DNA of 64,000 bases. Source: Fibrobacterota bacterium. GTDB taxonomy: Bacteria > Fibrobacterota > Fibrobacteria > UBA5070. Of the stretch, positions 25,455-34,681 are shown piece after piece. The DNA is taken from assembly GCA_016715065.1 (NCBI GenBank), contig JADKBN010000018.1, positions 111,739-175,738 on the forward strand. Reading direction: 5' to 3'. Every line of letters starts with the position of its first letter. Positions within the stretch are counted from its first letter, which is position 1. A program made the translations under genes and the position numbers. The notes under the pieces were generated by a model. It saw only the letters and a program-made list of their open reading frames with translations, did no database searches and was not told the origin of the DNA.

Positions 25455-28163
25455 TCACCAAGGCTTCTTGATCAGACCCTTCAATTTGTCCTTGGCCTTG
25501 TCCGTTGCCTTGTTCGCCTGGTCTTCGGCGGCCTTCTGGAGCTTGGCCTTTTCGGAGTTCACCCGGGCTTCGGCTTCGGCTTTCAGCTTGTCGGCTTCCG
25601 CGCGGACCCGGGCCTCGGCTTGGGCCTTGGCCTCGTTTGCCAACATCATCGCCGCGCCTTTGGCCAGATCCGAGATCCGCGGCAGGTCGGGCGAGACGGA
25701 AGGCGCCGACACGGGCCCTTTGACCAGCCACGAGATCAAAACCCGCTTTTGATCGTCCTGGGGCAGCGGGCTGCCGGAGGCGAGACCCAGCTTGCCCGCC
25801 AGAGTGCCAGAAGCCGCCAAGGCCGCATTGGCTCCCGATTGCAAGCCTGCGGAAGCCGACTGGGGCAGGTGGGTGTCCACATGCAGATCCATGGTCTGGT
25901 CGGCGGCGATGGTGCCCGCGACCTTGAGCGCACCCAGGCTGGAGCCCTCGAACGCCATGTCTTGCAAGATGAGCTTGCCTTCGCGCAGCTGCACGCCGCC
26001 GCCCATGGTGGCGAAATCCAGGTCGCCCACCTTGGGGATGGACGGAAACAGTTCGTGGGCCTTGGCGGTCATGGCTGCCACCGCCGGGAACCCTGTGATC
26101 TTGCCCTGCGCCAGGGACATCGTGACATCGGCAGACATTTTCTGACCAAACTCCGGAAGCAGCGCCTTGCCCCAGGCCTTCAGGGCGATGTTGCCTTTCC
26201 CGAAGAGCTTGTCGTGGAACCGACGCGGATTCCCTTCCGGCAACCGGTCCTTGACGGCCATCAGCACGTCGTTGATCTGCACGCCGGTGAAGTTCGAGGT
26301 CATGTCCATCCCGAGAACCTTGGGATTGGACAGGTCCGCGTCGAGGGCCTGCGAGACGCTCCCCTGGGCCACCTGGGCGGAAAACGACTCCTTGAGCTTG
26401 CCGTTTTCGAAGTGCAGCTTCCCGTTGACCGCCCGCATCGGCAACCCGAAAGCCAAAATGGTCTCGGCCGCGAACGATCCGTCGGCCACGATATCCGGAA
26501 TCGAGGGAAGTTCGGTCAGAGGCTTGGACTCCGTGGTTTTGGTGGCCGTGTCCGGCGGTGGCAGGATCCGGTCCAGATCGATCTTCTTGGACCGCGCCGC
26601 AAGGTTCATCGACATCTTCTTGCCCTCGGCCAGCGACGGGACCACGAAAGCCATCCAGTCCTGGATCTTGGCGTCCACGGAAAGATCGGTGGGTCCGGCC
26701 ACCACTTGGACCTTCGCTCCAGCCGATGCGTTGGAAAGGTTCACGGAGCCATCCACCACCGGCCGGTCGGGCAAGCCCTTGATGGTGGCCGAGACTTTCG
26801 TGAAGGTGACCTCTCCGGAGGCGGTGATGCCCGAAGGAACTTTCGGATCCAGACGGCCGGAGGCTTGGACATTCCAGCCCATGATGCCCGATGGCTTCAT
26901 GGTGTCCAGCACCGGGATCGCCGGCGCGGCCACCTTGGTGAGGGCGGCAAGGTCGATCTTGCCCAGGGCAAGGAACTTGCGCAACACCGGCACCGACTTG
27001 AACCCGCCCACGGGTAGGCTGTCCACCGAGACATCCAAGGAACCTGGCGAGCCATCGAGGTTCCAAGTGGTGGAGTCGATTTCCACCGTGCGTGTGCCGA
27101 TCACGCGAATGCGGGACCCCAATGCGGAGAGCTTGGTGGGAACGCCCTGGACGGAAGCCTGCACACCGGCCAGGCGGAAGGAACCATCCACCTTCGGCAA
27201 CGCTTCGCCGCCCACCTTGCCCACGATGGCGAAGGCCATCTCGAGCTTGCCGGCGAGCGTGAGCTTGGAAAGCTCGGGATTGAGCTCCTTGGGAATCTCG
27301 GCCAGCAATTTGGCCAGGTCGATCGGGCCATCGGTGCCAATCTTGAGATCCACCACCGGAGCCACCAGTACATTCGTTGCCTTGCCGGAGAGCTTGAGGG
27401 CCACTTCCTGCAAGCCCACGCGCAAGCTCTTCACATCCACGATCGCCCCAGGCAGGTTCAAGGCCACGTCATGGGTCAGGGAGAACTTGATCCCGCCCTT
27501 GCGCACCGGCACGCCTTTGCCGGACATCGAGACATCCTTGACCAGCAAGGTCCCCTTGCTCTCCACGTTCTGCAGGGATTTGTCGGTGGACAGGGAAATT
27601 TCCTGTGAGAGCGAGCCGATGGAAACCTGCTGATCGGTCTTGCGATCGGTCCAGGTCACCGAGCCATCCTCGATCGCGATGCGCCGCACCGTGAGAGGAA
27701 AGGGCAGTTCCAACGCCTTCACAGTGTCCTTTTCCGGCTTTTTGGTGGTGTCTGGCGGTCCGCCCAGCCCATCAAAACTGGTCCGACCATCGGCCAGCAC
27801 CTCGGCTTTGAAGACCGGTCGAGCCAGAACGATCTGATCCACCACGGGGGACATTTTGAACAAACTCGCCACGGAAAGACGCACGTCCAGCGAACCCAGC
27901 TCCACCAGTGGATCCTTGGAAAAGCCGCTGTCGGGATTGTTGGCCACCTTCAAGCCCACCAAGCTCACCCCGAAGAACGGAAAGACCCGGATCGAAGCTT
28001 TCTCCAGTTCCACCTTGCGATGGAGGGTTTGGTTGGCCTGCTCCAGAACAAGCACCTTGACCTTCTCGGGAGGGAACATGATCCACAGCGCCAAAAGGAG
28101 TGCGCCCCAGAGCAGCGCGAGGGCGGCCAAGCCGATCAGACCGAATCTCAGGAGTTTCTTCAT
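25455..28163 (-). CDS. AsmA-family envelope protein
   Basis: This gene encodes a 902-residue inner-membrane-anchored protein of the AsmA/YhdP/TamB-like group, thought to shuttle phospholipids across the periplasm or support outer-membrane assembly. The ATG at 28163 follows GAGGG and starts one TM segment (FGLIGLAALALLWGALLLAL). The N-terminal AsmA segment continues with VKVLVLEQANQTLHRKVELE and FPFFGVSLVGLKVAN. A long beta-rich repetitive body follows, then an AsmA C-terminal region near 640-800. The last 75 residues are an Ala/Lys/Glu-rich helical tail (AKAQAEARVRAEADKLKAEA), uncommon in AsmA and possibly a coiled coil. It is divergent from queD. Confidence 0.82.
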   Translation of the reverse strand: MKKLLRFGLIGLAALALLWGALLLALWIMFPPEKVKVLVLEQANQTLHRKVELEKASIRVFPFFGVSLVGLKVANNPDSGFSKDPLVELGSLDVRLSVASLFKMSPVVDQIVLARPVFKAEVLADGRTSFDGLGGPPDTTKKPEKDTVKALELPFPLTVRRIAIEDGSVTWTDRKTDQQVSIGSLSQEISLSTDKSLQNVESKGTLLVKDVSMSGKGVPVRKGGIKFSLTHDVALNLPGAIVDVKSLRVGLQEVALKLSGKATNVLVAPVVDLKIGTDGPIDLAKLLAEIPKELNPELSKLTLAGKLEMAFAIVGKVGGEALPKVDGSFRLAGVQASVQGVPTKLSALGSRIRVIGTRTVEIDSTTWNLDGSPGSLDVSVDSLPVGGFKSVPVLRKFLALGKIDLAALTKVAAPAIPVLDTMKPSGIMGWNVQASGRLDPKVPSGITASGEVTFTKVSATIKGLPDRPVVDGSVNLSNASAGAKVQVVAGPTDLSVDAKIQDWMAFVVPSLAEGKKMSMNLAARSKKIDLDRILPPPDTATKTTESKPLTELPSIPDIVADGSFAAETILAFGLPMRAVNGKLHFENGKLKESFSAQVAQGSVSQALDADLSNPKVLGMDMTSNFTGVQINDVLMAVKDRLPEGNPRRFHDKLFGKGNIALKAWGKALLPEFGQKMSADVTMSLAQGKITGFPAVAAMTAKAHELFPSIPKVGDLDFATMGGGVQLREGKLILQDMAFEGSSLGALKVAGTIAADQTMDLHVDTHLPQSASAGLQSGANAALAASGTLAGKLGLASGSPLPQDDQKRVLISWLVKGPVSAPSVSPDLPRISDLAKGAAMMLANEAKAQAEARVRAEADKLKAEAEARVNSEKAKLQKAAEDQANKATDKAKDKLKGLIKKPW

Positions 28164-28369
28164 GTGTCCCTCACGTTGCGGTTTCCATCGAACCAAAACT
28201 GTGCCTGCCATCAAATAGAGACTGCCCAGCGGATCGAGGCAAGTCACCATCCGCTCCATCTCTCTACAAAAATGCCCATAGCCGCCCAACCTTCAGGTGA
28301 CGGAGAGTCGGTGGATAGCTCCATTTGAGCGTCGATGTCCGTTTTTACGAGGATTGGGGAACACCGCTG

Positions 28370-28747
28370 ATGAGCGAAGGTCAACTGGAAATCTGGAAGG
28401 AATTCACTTTCGAAGCGGCCCATCTTCTGCCCCATGTTCCCGAAGGCCACAAGTGCGGCCGACTGCACGGCCATTCGTTCCTGGTGCGGATCACCTTGCG
28501 AGGCCATGCGGGAGCCCAGACCGGCTGGGTGTTGGATTTCGCCGACTTGAAGACAGCCTGGAAGCCGCTGGATTCCGCGCTGGACCACCGGTACCTCAAC
28601 GAGATCGCAGGCCTGGAAAACCCCACCAGCGAGCGACTGGCCGTCTGGATCTGGGAGCGTCTTTCCGCCACTTTGCCTCAACTTTTCGAAGTGACCGTCC
28701 GAGAAACCTGCACGGCAGGGTGTGCCTATCGGGGCCCAGGAGGGTAG
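28370..28747 (+). CDS. queD: 6-carboxy-tetrahydropterin synthase (QueD/PTPS family)
   Basis: This gene encodes a 125-residue enzyme of the queuosine/7-deazaguanine pathway that converts dihydroneopterin triphosphate to 6-carboxy-tetrahydropterin. The three zinc histidines are visible in FEAAHLLPHVPEGHKCGRLHGH, with the catalytic Cys in the CxxxHGH motif. LDHRYLNE and the terminal VRETCTAGCAYRG supply the remaining active-site residues. The ATG at 28370 is preferred over a TTG at 28325 because it leaves the normal length. It heads a four-gene plus-strand run; the next gene starts 10 bases after its stop. No other queuosine genes are in view, so cotranscription with the signalling genes may be incidental. 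Confidence 0.9.
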   Translation: MSEGQLEIWKEFTFEAAHLLPHVPEGHKCGRLHGHSFLVRITLRGHAGAQTGWVLDFADLKTAWKPLDSALDHRYLNEIAGLENPTSERLAVWIWERLSATLPQLFEVTVRETCTAGCAYRGPGG

Positions 28748-28757
28748 AATAACCGAC

Positions 28758-30512
28758 ATGAAGAAGTCCGACCTCGCGCTCATGGTGGCTGCGCTCCTTT
28801 TCGGAGCAGGCTTTCTCGCCGTGATCCCGCGATTGTGGCCCATGCCGGAATTGCCGTTGGACACTCCTGCCCGGACCCTGGAGGCCATGTCCCGCGAACA
28901 CCAATCGGCAATGGACATGGATCTGTCCAGGCACCTTTCCAGCGCATCGCTGACCCTGGACGAGTCCGCTCTTTCCTGGCTGGAACGGGATCTTGGGCAG
29001 CAGCAGGCGAAAAAACTCCTGGAAAATCTACCGGTATACCTGCACGAGGTGCAGTTCAAGCGGCGCAACGACCCCACCGTGGGCACATTCTGGATCCATC
29101 CTCGCCAAGGTCTGTCCGGATGGCGTCGCACGGTGGAGGACGACGAGCCCGGCGAGTCCTTGGATTCGGCCGCGGCGGCAAGCCTGGTCTCGAAGGTCGT
29201 CCACCAGCATCTTGGCCAGGAATTGTCCGGATGGGAACTGAGGCGTTGGGAGCGCAAGAGGCTGGAATCGCGCACCGACCACAGTTTCGTGTACGAGCGC
29301 GCCATGGAATCGGGCTCGGATGCCCGCCTGCGGCTGTCGGTTTCCGTCGCGGGATCGGTGGTGCGGGAAGCGCGGCAAGTCCTGGTGACTCCGCCTGCGT
29401 TCCTGCGCGAGCAGCGAAAAAGCGGCTTCAAGGAGCAGTTCGTCCAGACCTTCGCATTCGCGCTGTTCGCCTCCCTGGGCGTGGCGGCCTTCCTGTACAA
29501 GCTCTGGGGCCTGCGGCGAGGCATGGTGGGCCTGGCCGTTCCCGCCATCGGGGCGGCCGTGGTGGTTGCGAGCCTCGCTCTTTCGCGGGTGCTGCGCTCA
29601 GGCAAGCTGTTCGACCTCTGGGACCCCTTGTCGCCGCAATGGATGTCGGCGGTCAAGGTCCTTCTCCAAGGATCCATCAACGACATGCTCGCGGCCTTGA
29701 TGGTTTTCTCCTTCCTGGGAGCCGCCGACGCGCTGGACCGCGAAGCCCCGCGACACCGCGGCATCGCGCTTCGCAACTTCCTGCGCCTGCGCTGGATCCA
29801 TGTGGACGTGGGCCACGCCTCGATCCGCGGGTATCTGTTGGGCTGGGTCGCGGGAGGAGTGCTCGCCTTGAGCACCTGGGCACTGACCTCGACGCTTCCG
29901 GGAGCGTTGATCGAAATCCAACCGCGAGGTTTTTTCTTCCACGGGATCAATTCCAGCCTGCCCACTCTGCTTTTGGGGGCGTTTTTCTTGCAGATCGCCC
30001 TGGTGGAAGAGCTTGGGTATCGGCATTTCGCAGGCAACGCCATCCTGCGTTTGGGAGCGGGGCGTTGGGCGGCGGTGATCCTCCCCGCACTGATCTACGG
30101 CGCCGTGCACAGCGGTTTGGATTTCCTGCCGCCCGCAGAACCCTGGTGGGCGCGAATCATTCCCATCACGTTGGTCGGGCTGTTGTGGGGCCTGGCCTTC
30201 CTGAAATGGGACGCGCTGACGGTGGTCCTGTCGCATTGGGCCTGCGACCTGTTTTTGTTCAACCGCACCCGGCTGTTTTCCGAAGACCCGTGGGTGCGTT
30301 TGTCGGCCGCAGTGTGCCTGGCCCTTCCGTTGGTACCCGCATTCGTATCGATCGGCTGGAAGCTCTGGCTGCAGTGGCGCGCGCCCGCGGAGCCTGAAGC
30401 CGAACCCTGGGAGGAAGACCCCGATTTTTCCGGCGCCGATCCCGGCACAGAACCCGACCTCCCTGTCCAAGCTTCTTCTGAAACGGACGCGACCGACGAG
30501 CCCCCCCGGTGA
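28758..30512 (+). CDS. CPBP-family intramembrane metalloprotease with large N-terminal extracytoplasmic domain
   Basis: This gene encodes 584 residues. It has one N-terminal TM segment (LALMVAALLFGAGFLAVIP), then an extracytoplasmic region of about 190 residues (40-230) of unrecognised fold, then multiple TM segments carrying the CPBP (Abi/CAAX protease) core. The glutamate pair is in VEELGYRHFAG (about 417-422), the second-motif His in YGAVHSG (about 451), and the last motif is LSHWACDLFLF (about 493). Known relatives process prenylated proteins, bacteriocin or immunity factors, or regulate membrane proteins. The C-terminus is a Glu/Asp/Pro-rich cytosolic tail. Its stop overlaps the kinase start by GTGA, implying translational coupling. 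Confidence 0.85.
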   Translation: MKKSDLALMVAALLFGAGFLAVIPRLWPMPELPLDTPARTLEAMSREHQSAMDMDLSRHLSSASLTLDESALSWLERDLGQQQAKKLLENLPVYLHEVQFKRRNDPTVGTFWIHPRQGLSGWRRTVEDDEPGESLDSAAAASLVSKVVHQHLGQELSGWELRRWERKRLESRTDHSFVYERAMESGSDARLRLSVSVAGSVVREARQVLVTPPAFLREQRKSGFKEQFVQTFAFALFASLGVAAFLYKLWGLRRGMVGLAVPAIGAAVVVASLALSRVLRSGKLFDLWDPLSPQWMSAVKVLLQGSINDMLAALMVFSFLGAADALDREAPRHRGIALRNFLRLRWIHVDVGHASIRGYLLGWVAGGVLALSTWALTSTLPGALIEIQPRGFFFHGINSSLPTLLLGAFFLQIALVEELGYRHFAGNAILRLGAGRWAAVILPALIYGAVHSGLDFLPPAEPWWARIIPITLVGLLWGLAFLKWDALTVVLSHWACDLFLFNRTRLFSEDPWVRLSAAVCLALPLVPAFVSIGWKLWLQWRAPAEPEAEPWEEDPDFSGADPGTEPDLPVQASSETDATDEPPR

Positions 30513-32860
30513 AACAAACCACCACCAGGATCGATCCGACGGAGATGGTCTGCCCGGTCACGGGCAAGCGGTATTTGACACGACCGGAATGGTTCCTCAG
30601 TTCAAACCATCACAGCTATCGCATCGGGGTGCTGGAGGGTGAGATCATCCTTTGCCAAAGCTTTGGACGCACCTACGTGGAGGACGTGGTCAAGTACTGC
30701 TCCACCATCGAGGCCATCCTGGGCGAGTTCATGCAACCCGGCCGCAAGATGGTGCTGCTGGAAGACTACACCCATCTTTCCGCCAGCGACAACGCCACTC
30801 GCCAGACCTACATCGATTTCCACACCCAGCACCAAGACGACCTCCACGGTATTTTCTTCTTCGGGCTGAACCCTTTCCTGAAGCTTTTTGTCCGGCTGTC
30901 GCGACGGATTTTGCCATTACGATTCCGGGTGGAGGCCTTCAACGACTACCACGAAACCTTGGCTGCTGCATATCAGCACCTGGGCAGGGCATTTCTTTTC
31001 GATGTCGTGGAGCCCAGCGACTCGCGGAAGGTATGGCGCTCGGCCACCGCCTATGCCACCTTCCAGTCTCCCGATGCCGATTCCCTGGTGCGCGTTGCCC
31101 TGCACGGTTCCTTGGAGAGAAGAGACGTCGCATCCCTGGCCCACGCTTTCGAGAGCTTCCTGGCTTCACAGGCCCTGGGACCCTACCGATATTTCCTGCA
31201 CCTGGATCTCTCCGATTTTTCCCGGACCAGCTTCCTTTCCCTGTACGCGGCGGCATCGAGCTTCAATCGCCTGAACCAGCTCTTCCCAGCCCAACACCAT
31301 GTGGTGTCCGGACTTTCCTGGCCTCAGCGCTTTGCCGTCACCGCTTTGAATTTTTCCTGTCTGCGGCGAACCAGCCTGGTACCCAAGGGAGTCGATCCCG
31401 CCACGCTGCTGGGAAGGCTACCCCAGGCGGCGACTCCACCCTCCAGCTTTCCCGGCCCCTCGCTCTGGAATCGCTTGAATGGTCGATTCGGACGCGACCA
31501 GCAGGAAAACGCAGACAAGCTCATGGAGTTCATCGGCGGAATCCAATGGGATTCCGAAGGTGTGGCGACCAACCCCTACCCCCCGGAAAACCCCTTCCAT
31601 CAGGTCGCGGCTTCCCTTTTGGTGGTGAAGTCGGATTTTGACCACCTCCTGGCCGAACGCGTGCGCCGCGAACACGAACTGGAAGCCGCCCGGCTGCGCG
31701 CGGAAGAAGCCAACCGCCTGCAAGCGCGGTTTCTGGCCAACGTGTCCCACGAGATCCGTACGCCGCTCAACGCCATCCTGGGCATGGGGGAAATGCTCGC
31801 CGACACGCCTTTGGAGCTCCAGCAGCAGGAATTGTTGCGCACCATGCGCCAATCCTCGCAGGGGCTGCTCACGGTCATCAACGACATCCTGGATCTATCG
31901 CGCATGGAAGCCGGTGAATTCCACCTCTCGCAGGAGCCGTTCGATCCCGGCCTGGTGTTCGAGGATGTCGGGCGGATGCTGGGGTATCTCGCGATCTCCA
32001 AGGGGCTGGAATGGCGCGTGCACAAGTTGGGCGCCATCCCCGGTGCGCTTCGGGGCGACCCCATCCGGATCCGACAGGTTCTGATCAATCTCGCGGGCAA
32101 CGCCGTCAAGTTCACCGAGCGCGGACACGTCGCCATGGAAATGCGTCGGATGGTTTCCTCTGGCGGACACGTGATCTTGCAAGTCCGCATCGAAGACACG
32201 GGTCCTGGGATTCCGTCGGGACGCATCGGAGAGCTTTTCCAGCCCTTCCGACAGCTCGACGGCTCCCTCTCCCGCCGACACGGCGGAACCGGCCTGGGAC
32301 TGGCCATCGCCCACAATCTGGTGCGCCAGATGGGGGGGTCGCTCGGAGTGGAAAGTTCGCCGTCGGGATCTGTTTTCACGTTCCGCATGCATCTGGAGGA
32401 AGTGGACCCGGCCCTCCTGAAGATCGAATCTTCCACGGGCACTCCGGTGGAGCTTTCCGGTCGCATCCTGGTGGCCGAAGACAACCGGGTGAACCAGAAG
32501 GTGGTCCTGGGGATGCTCCGCAAACTCGGGCTGGATGCCGACATCGCGGAAAACGGACGCGTGGCCCTGGAGCGGCTCACCCACCATTCCTCCGAACACC
32601 AGCTTGTCCTGATGGACATCCAGATGCCCGAGATGGACGGAATCGAGGCTGTGCAGAGGATGCGCCAAGGCCAGGCGGGCGAACACGGACGGCGCCTGCC
32701 CGTGATCGCCCTGACCGCACACGCCATGGAAGGCGACCGGGAGCAGTTCCTGCGACACGGAATGGACGACTACCTCTCCAAGCCGATGCGGCTGCAAGAC
32801 CTGCGCGCCGTGCTGGAGCGTTGGCTGGGCAAGGAACACGCCATCGAAGGGGAGAACTAG
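30509..32860 (+). CDS. cytosolic hybrid sensor histidine kinase
   Basis: This gene encodes 783 residues with no TM segment. The GTG at 30509 overlaps the upstream stop. Residues 30-320 form an unrecognised sensor that looks like two tandem STAS-like modules (RIGVLEGEIILCQSFGRTYV..., then RVALHGSLERRDVASLAHAF...). A linker helix leads to the HisKA domain, with the phospho-His in FLANVSHEIRTPLNAILGMG (about residue 414). A HATPase domain follows (GNAVKFTE, DTGPGIPSG, GGTGLGLAIAHNLV). The C-terminal receiver starts RILVAEDNRVNQKVVLGML with the phospho-Asp in LVLMDIQMPEMDG (about 703). There is no separate output regulator next door, so phosphotransfer targets are unknown. The NERD helicase follows directly. 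Confidence 0.9.
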   Translation: MKQTTTRIDPTEMVCPVTGKRYLTRPEWFLSSNHHSYRIGVLEGEIILCQSFGRTYVEDVVKYCSTIEAILGEFMQPGRKMVLLEDYTHLSASDNATRQTYIDFHTQHQDDLHGIFFFGLNPFLKLFVRLSRRILPLRFRVEAFNDYHETLAAAYQHLGRAFLFDVVEPSDSRKVWRSATAYATFQSPDADSLVRVALHGSLERRDVASLAHAFESFLASQALGPYRYFLHLDLSDFSRTSFLSLYAAASSFNRLNQLFPAQHHVVSGLSWPQRFAVTALNFSCLRRTSLVPKGVDPATLLGRLPQAATPPSSFPGPSLWNRLNGRFGRDQQENADKLMEFIGGIQWDSEGVATNPYPPENPFHQVAASLLVVKSDFDHLLAERVRREHELEAARLRAEEANRLQARFLANVSHEIRTPLNAILGMGEMLADTPLELQQQELLRTMRQSSQGLLTVINDILDLSRMEAGEFHLSQEPFDPGLVFEDVGRMLGYLAISKGLEWRVHKLGAIPGALRGDPIRIRQVLINLAGNAVKFTERGHVAMEMRRMVSSGGHVILQVRIEDTGPGIPSGRIGELFQPFRQLDGSLSRRHGGTGLGLAIAHNLVRQMGGSLGVESSPSGSVFTFRMHLEEVDPALLKIESSTGTPVELSGRILVAEDNRVNQKVVLGMLRKLGLDADIAENGRVALERLTHHSSEHQLVLMDIQMPEMDGIEAVQRMRQGQAGEHGRRLPVIALTAHAMEGDREQFLRHGMDDYLSKPMRLQDLRAVLERWLGKEHAIEGEN

Positions 32861-34474
32861 GTGGCCACGCTTCATTCCCAGCCCCACAGCCCCAGCCGCG
32901 CCGAGATCCGCTTCGCGGAGGCTTGCCGGAATTTGTCCGATGACTGGCACGTGTTCTTCGGGGTGGAATGGACCAGCGTCGGCAGAGGCGGCGAGGCCGA
33001 CCATTCCGGCGAAATGGACGCGGTCCTCTACCATCGCGAACACGGATTCCTGGTGGTGGAAGTCAAGGGTGGCGGGGTGCGCCGAAACGGCGACCTCTGG
33101 TCCAGCATGGGCCGCGACGGCTGGCACGCCATCAAGAACCCTCTCCAACAGGTCAGGGAATCCAGCTACTTCCTGGTCCACGAGATCAAGGCGCTCACGC
33201 GCGCGAATCCCTCCAACGGATTCCCCCTGGTCGCCTGGGGGCTTTGCTTCCCGGACGTCGACGTCTCCCGTCGGCAGTGGCTGGGCAACGACCTGATGGA
33301 GCACCAGATTTTGTCACGCGCGGATCTGGACCGGCTGGAGTCGCGCGCGGTGGAGATCTTGCTGCGAGTGGGCCACGGTCTGCGCCACGACCCTCCCACC
33401 CCCCACCTGGAAAAGCTGTTGCTGGAGCGGTTCCATCCGTGCTTTTCGCTGCTTCCGCCTGCGGATGTCCTGCTGCAGGAGGAATCGCGTCTGCTGCTGG
33501 CTGCCACCGACCACCAGCAGCAGTTCCTGCTGGCGGCCCGTTCCATCCGCAGGCTCGCGGTGGAAGGCTGCGCGGGATCCGGCAAATCCATCCTGGCCGC
33601 CGACCGCGCGCGCCTGCTGTTGCGCGACGGGGAACATGTCCTGCTGCTTTGCTACTCCAAATACCTGGCCGATCGCTGGCGGGAAGATCCTCGCCTGGCC
33701 GGAGTGGATGTGGCCACCTTCCATGAACTTTCCAAGCGTTGGATCGAATCGGCTGGGCTGGAGTGGCCCTCCCACGAGGAGCACGACTCATGGGAAGCCG
33801 AAGCCTCGCTGCGGCTGGCCAAGGCGCAGGCCGCGCGACCGCTTGCGCTGTGGAGCGCCGTGGTGGTGGACGAAGGACAGGATTTCCAGCCCGAGTGGTG
33901 GCCCCTGGTGGAAGGTTTCATGGAGCACCCTTCCGAAGACAGCTTCACCATCTTCATGGATTCCAGACAGAATCTGCTGCACAGACCCAAGGCGCTTCCG
34001 CCCGACATGCCCGTGTTCCATTTGTCGATTTCCGTCCGAAACACCCGCGCCATCGTCGCGTGGATCCACGCTCGCACGGGATGGGAGCTCGCCTCGGACC
34101 CGCTGTGCCCCGAAGGAGAAGCTCCTCGAGTGCGCCCCTGGAAAACTCCGGCCGAGCAGGTCCTGTTCCTGCGCCAGGACCTGCAGGAATTCGCCCGCCA
34201 AGGCATCCAACCCAACCGCGTTCTGGTGGTGAGCTGTCGCGACAAGGCCACATCCGGCCTCTCGATCCTGCCTATGGATCTTCCCGCGGGATGGTCCTCC
34301 CCGCCCCAGGTCTGGCGGATCGACCGTGCCAACATCGACAGCGCGCTGCGCACCCGGGGATTGGAATCGGACGTGGTGATCCTCGCCGACGTCGAGCCCG
34401 ACACCGCCTCCGACCGCATATACGCCGGCGCCACCCGCGCCCGCCACCGCCTGGTGGTCTACGAACGGGCCTGA
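32861..34474 (+). CDS. NERD nuclease-like / UvrD-type helicase fusion
   Basis: This gene encodes 537 residues. The GTG at 32861 lies immediately after the kinase stop, with AGGGGAG 8 bases upstream. Residues 10-130 are a NERD domain (nuclease-related), with SGEMDAVLYHREHGFLVVEV followed by KGGG giving the D...ExK catalytic pattern. Residues 215-537 are a superfamily-1 helicase-like ATPase: Walker A EGCAGSGKSILA (about 236), Walker B VVVDEGQDFQPEWW, then SVRNTRAIVAWIHARTG and a motif-VI-like YAGATRARHRLVVY. It is short for a true UvrD helicase, so it may be an ATPase or single-strand translocase. NERD-helicase fusions occur sporadically and some lie in defence islands. The last codons are duplicated downstream of a palindrome (34456-34550). 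Confidence 0.85.
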   Translation: MATLHSQPHSPSRAEIRFAEACRNLSDDWHVFFGVEWTSVGRGGEADHSGEMDAVLYHREHGFLVVEVKGGGVRRNGDLWSSMGRDGWHAIKNPLQQVRESSYFLVHEIKALTRANPSNGFPLVAWGLCFPDVDVSRRQWLGNDLMEHQILSRADLDRLESRAVEILLRVGHGLRHDPPTPHLEKLLLERFHPCFSLLPPADVLLQEESRLLLAATDHQQQFLLAARSIRRLAVEGCAGSGKSILAADRARLLLRDGEHVLLLCYSKYLADRWREDPRLAGVDVATFHELSKRWIESAGLEWPSHEEHDSWEAEASLRLAKAQAARPLALWSAVVVDEGQDFQPEWWPLVEGFMEHPSEDSFTIFMDSRQNLLHRPKALPPDMPVFHLSISVRNTRAIVAWIHARTGWELASDPLCPEGEAPRVRPWKTPAEQVLFLRQDLQEFARQGIQPNRVLVVSCRDKATSGLSILPMDLPAGWSSPPQVWRIDRANIDSALRTRGLESDVVILADVEPDTASDRIYAGATRARHRLVVYERA

Positions 34475-34550
34475 GATCCGTTCGTCCTGAGGAGCGAGGC
34501 CATGCCTCGCGTCTCGAAGGGCGAAGGGGTCTACGAACGCGCCTGATCCG
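34456..34550. repeat. single palindromic element (copy 5) flanked by a direct repeat of the gene end
   Basis: The element (34478-34525, inner hairpin GCGAGGC-CAT-GCCTCGC) directly follows the helicase gene. It is bracketed by GGTCTACGAACGGGCCTGAG plus ATCCG (34456-34480) and GGTCTACGAACGCGCCTGAT plus CCG (34528-34550), which differ by one substitution and a 2-base gap. The left copy is the true 3' end of the gene including its stop codon. Confidence 0.9.
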
Positions 34551-34632
34551 CGACGCCCACCGACAATATTCGTCGAACGTCACGTTTTTAAATGGGCAAA
34601 CAAAATGGGGACCGCCAACGGTTTCGTAACGG

Positions 34633-34681
34633 GCCAACGGTTTCGTAGAGACGCCCCGCCGGGGCGTCTCTACAATCGTTG
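34633..34681. repeat. long perfect hairpin element GTAGAGACGCCCC/GGGGCGTCTCTAC
   Basis: A 13-bp perfect stem (34645-34657 with 34661-34673, loop GCC) is nested in outer arms CCAACG (34634-34639) and CGTTGG (34675-34680). A further partial direct copy, CCAACGGTTTCGTA, precedes it. The 255-bp gap 34551-34804 between the convergent helicase and tonB genes holds this and otherwise only short repetitive GGCGTCCG-like patches; I see no gene there. Confidence 0.75.

Noticed and set aside
24222..27017. 931-codon plus-strand frame spanning the aminotransferase and the AsmA-like gene
   Set aside because: It crosses two well-supported genes on different strands and shows no family pattern.
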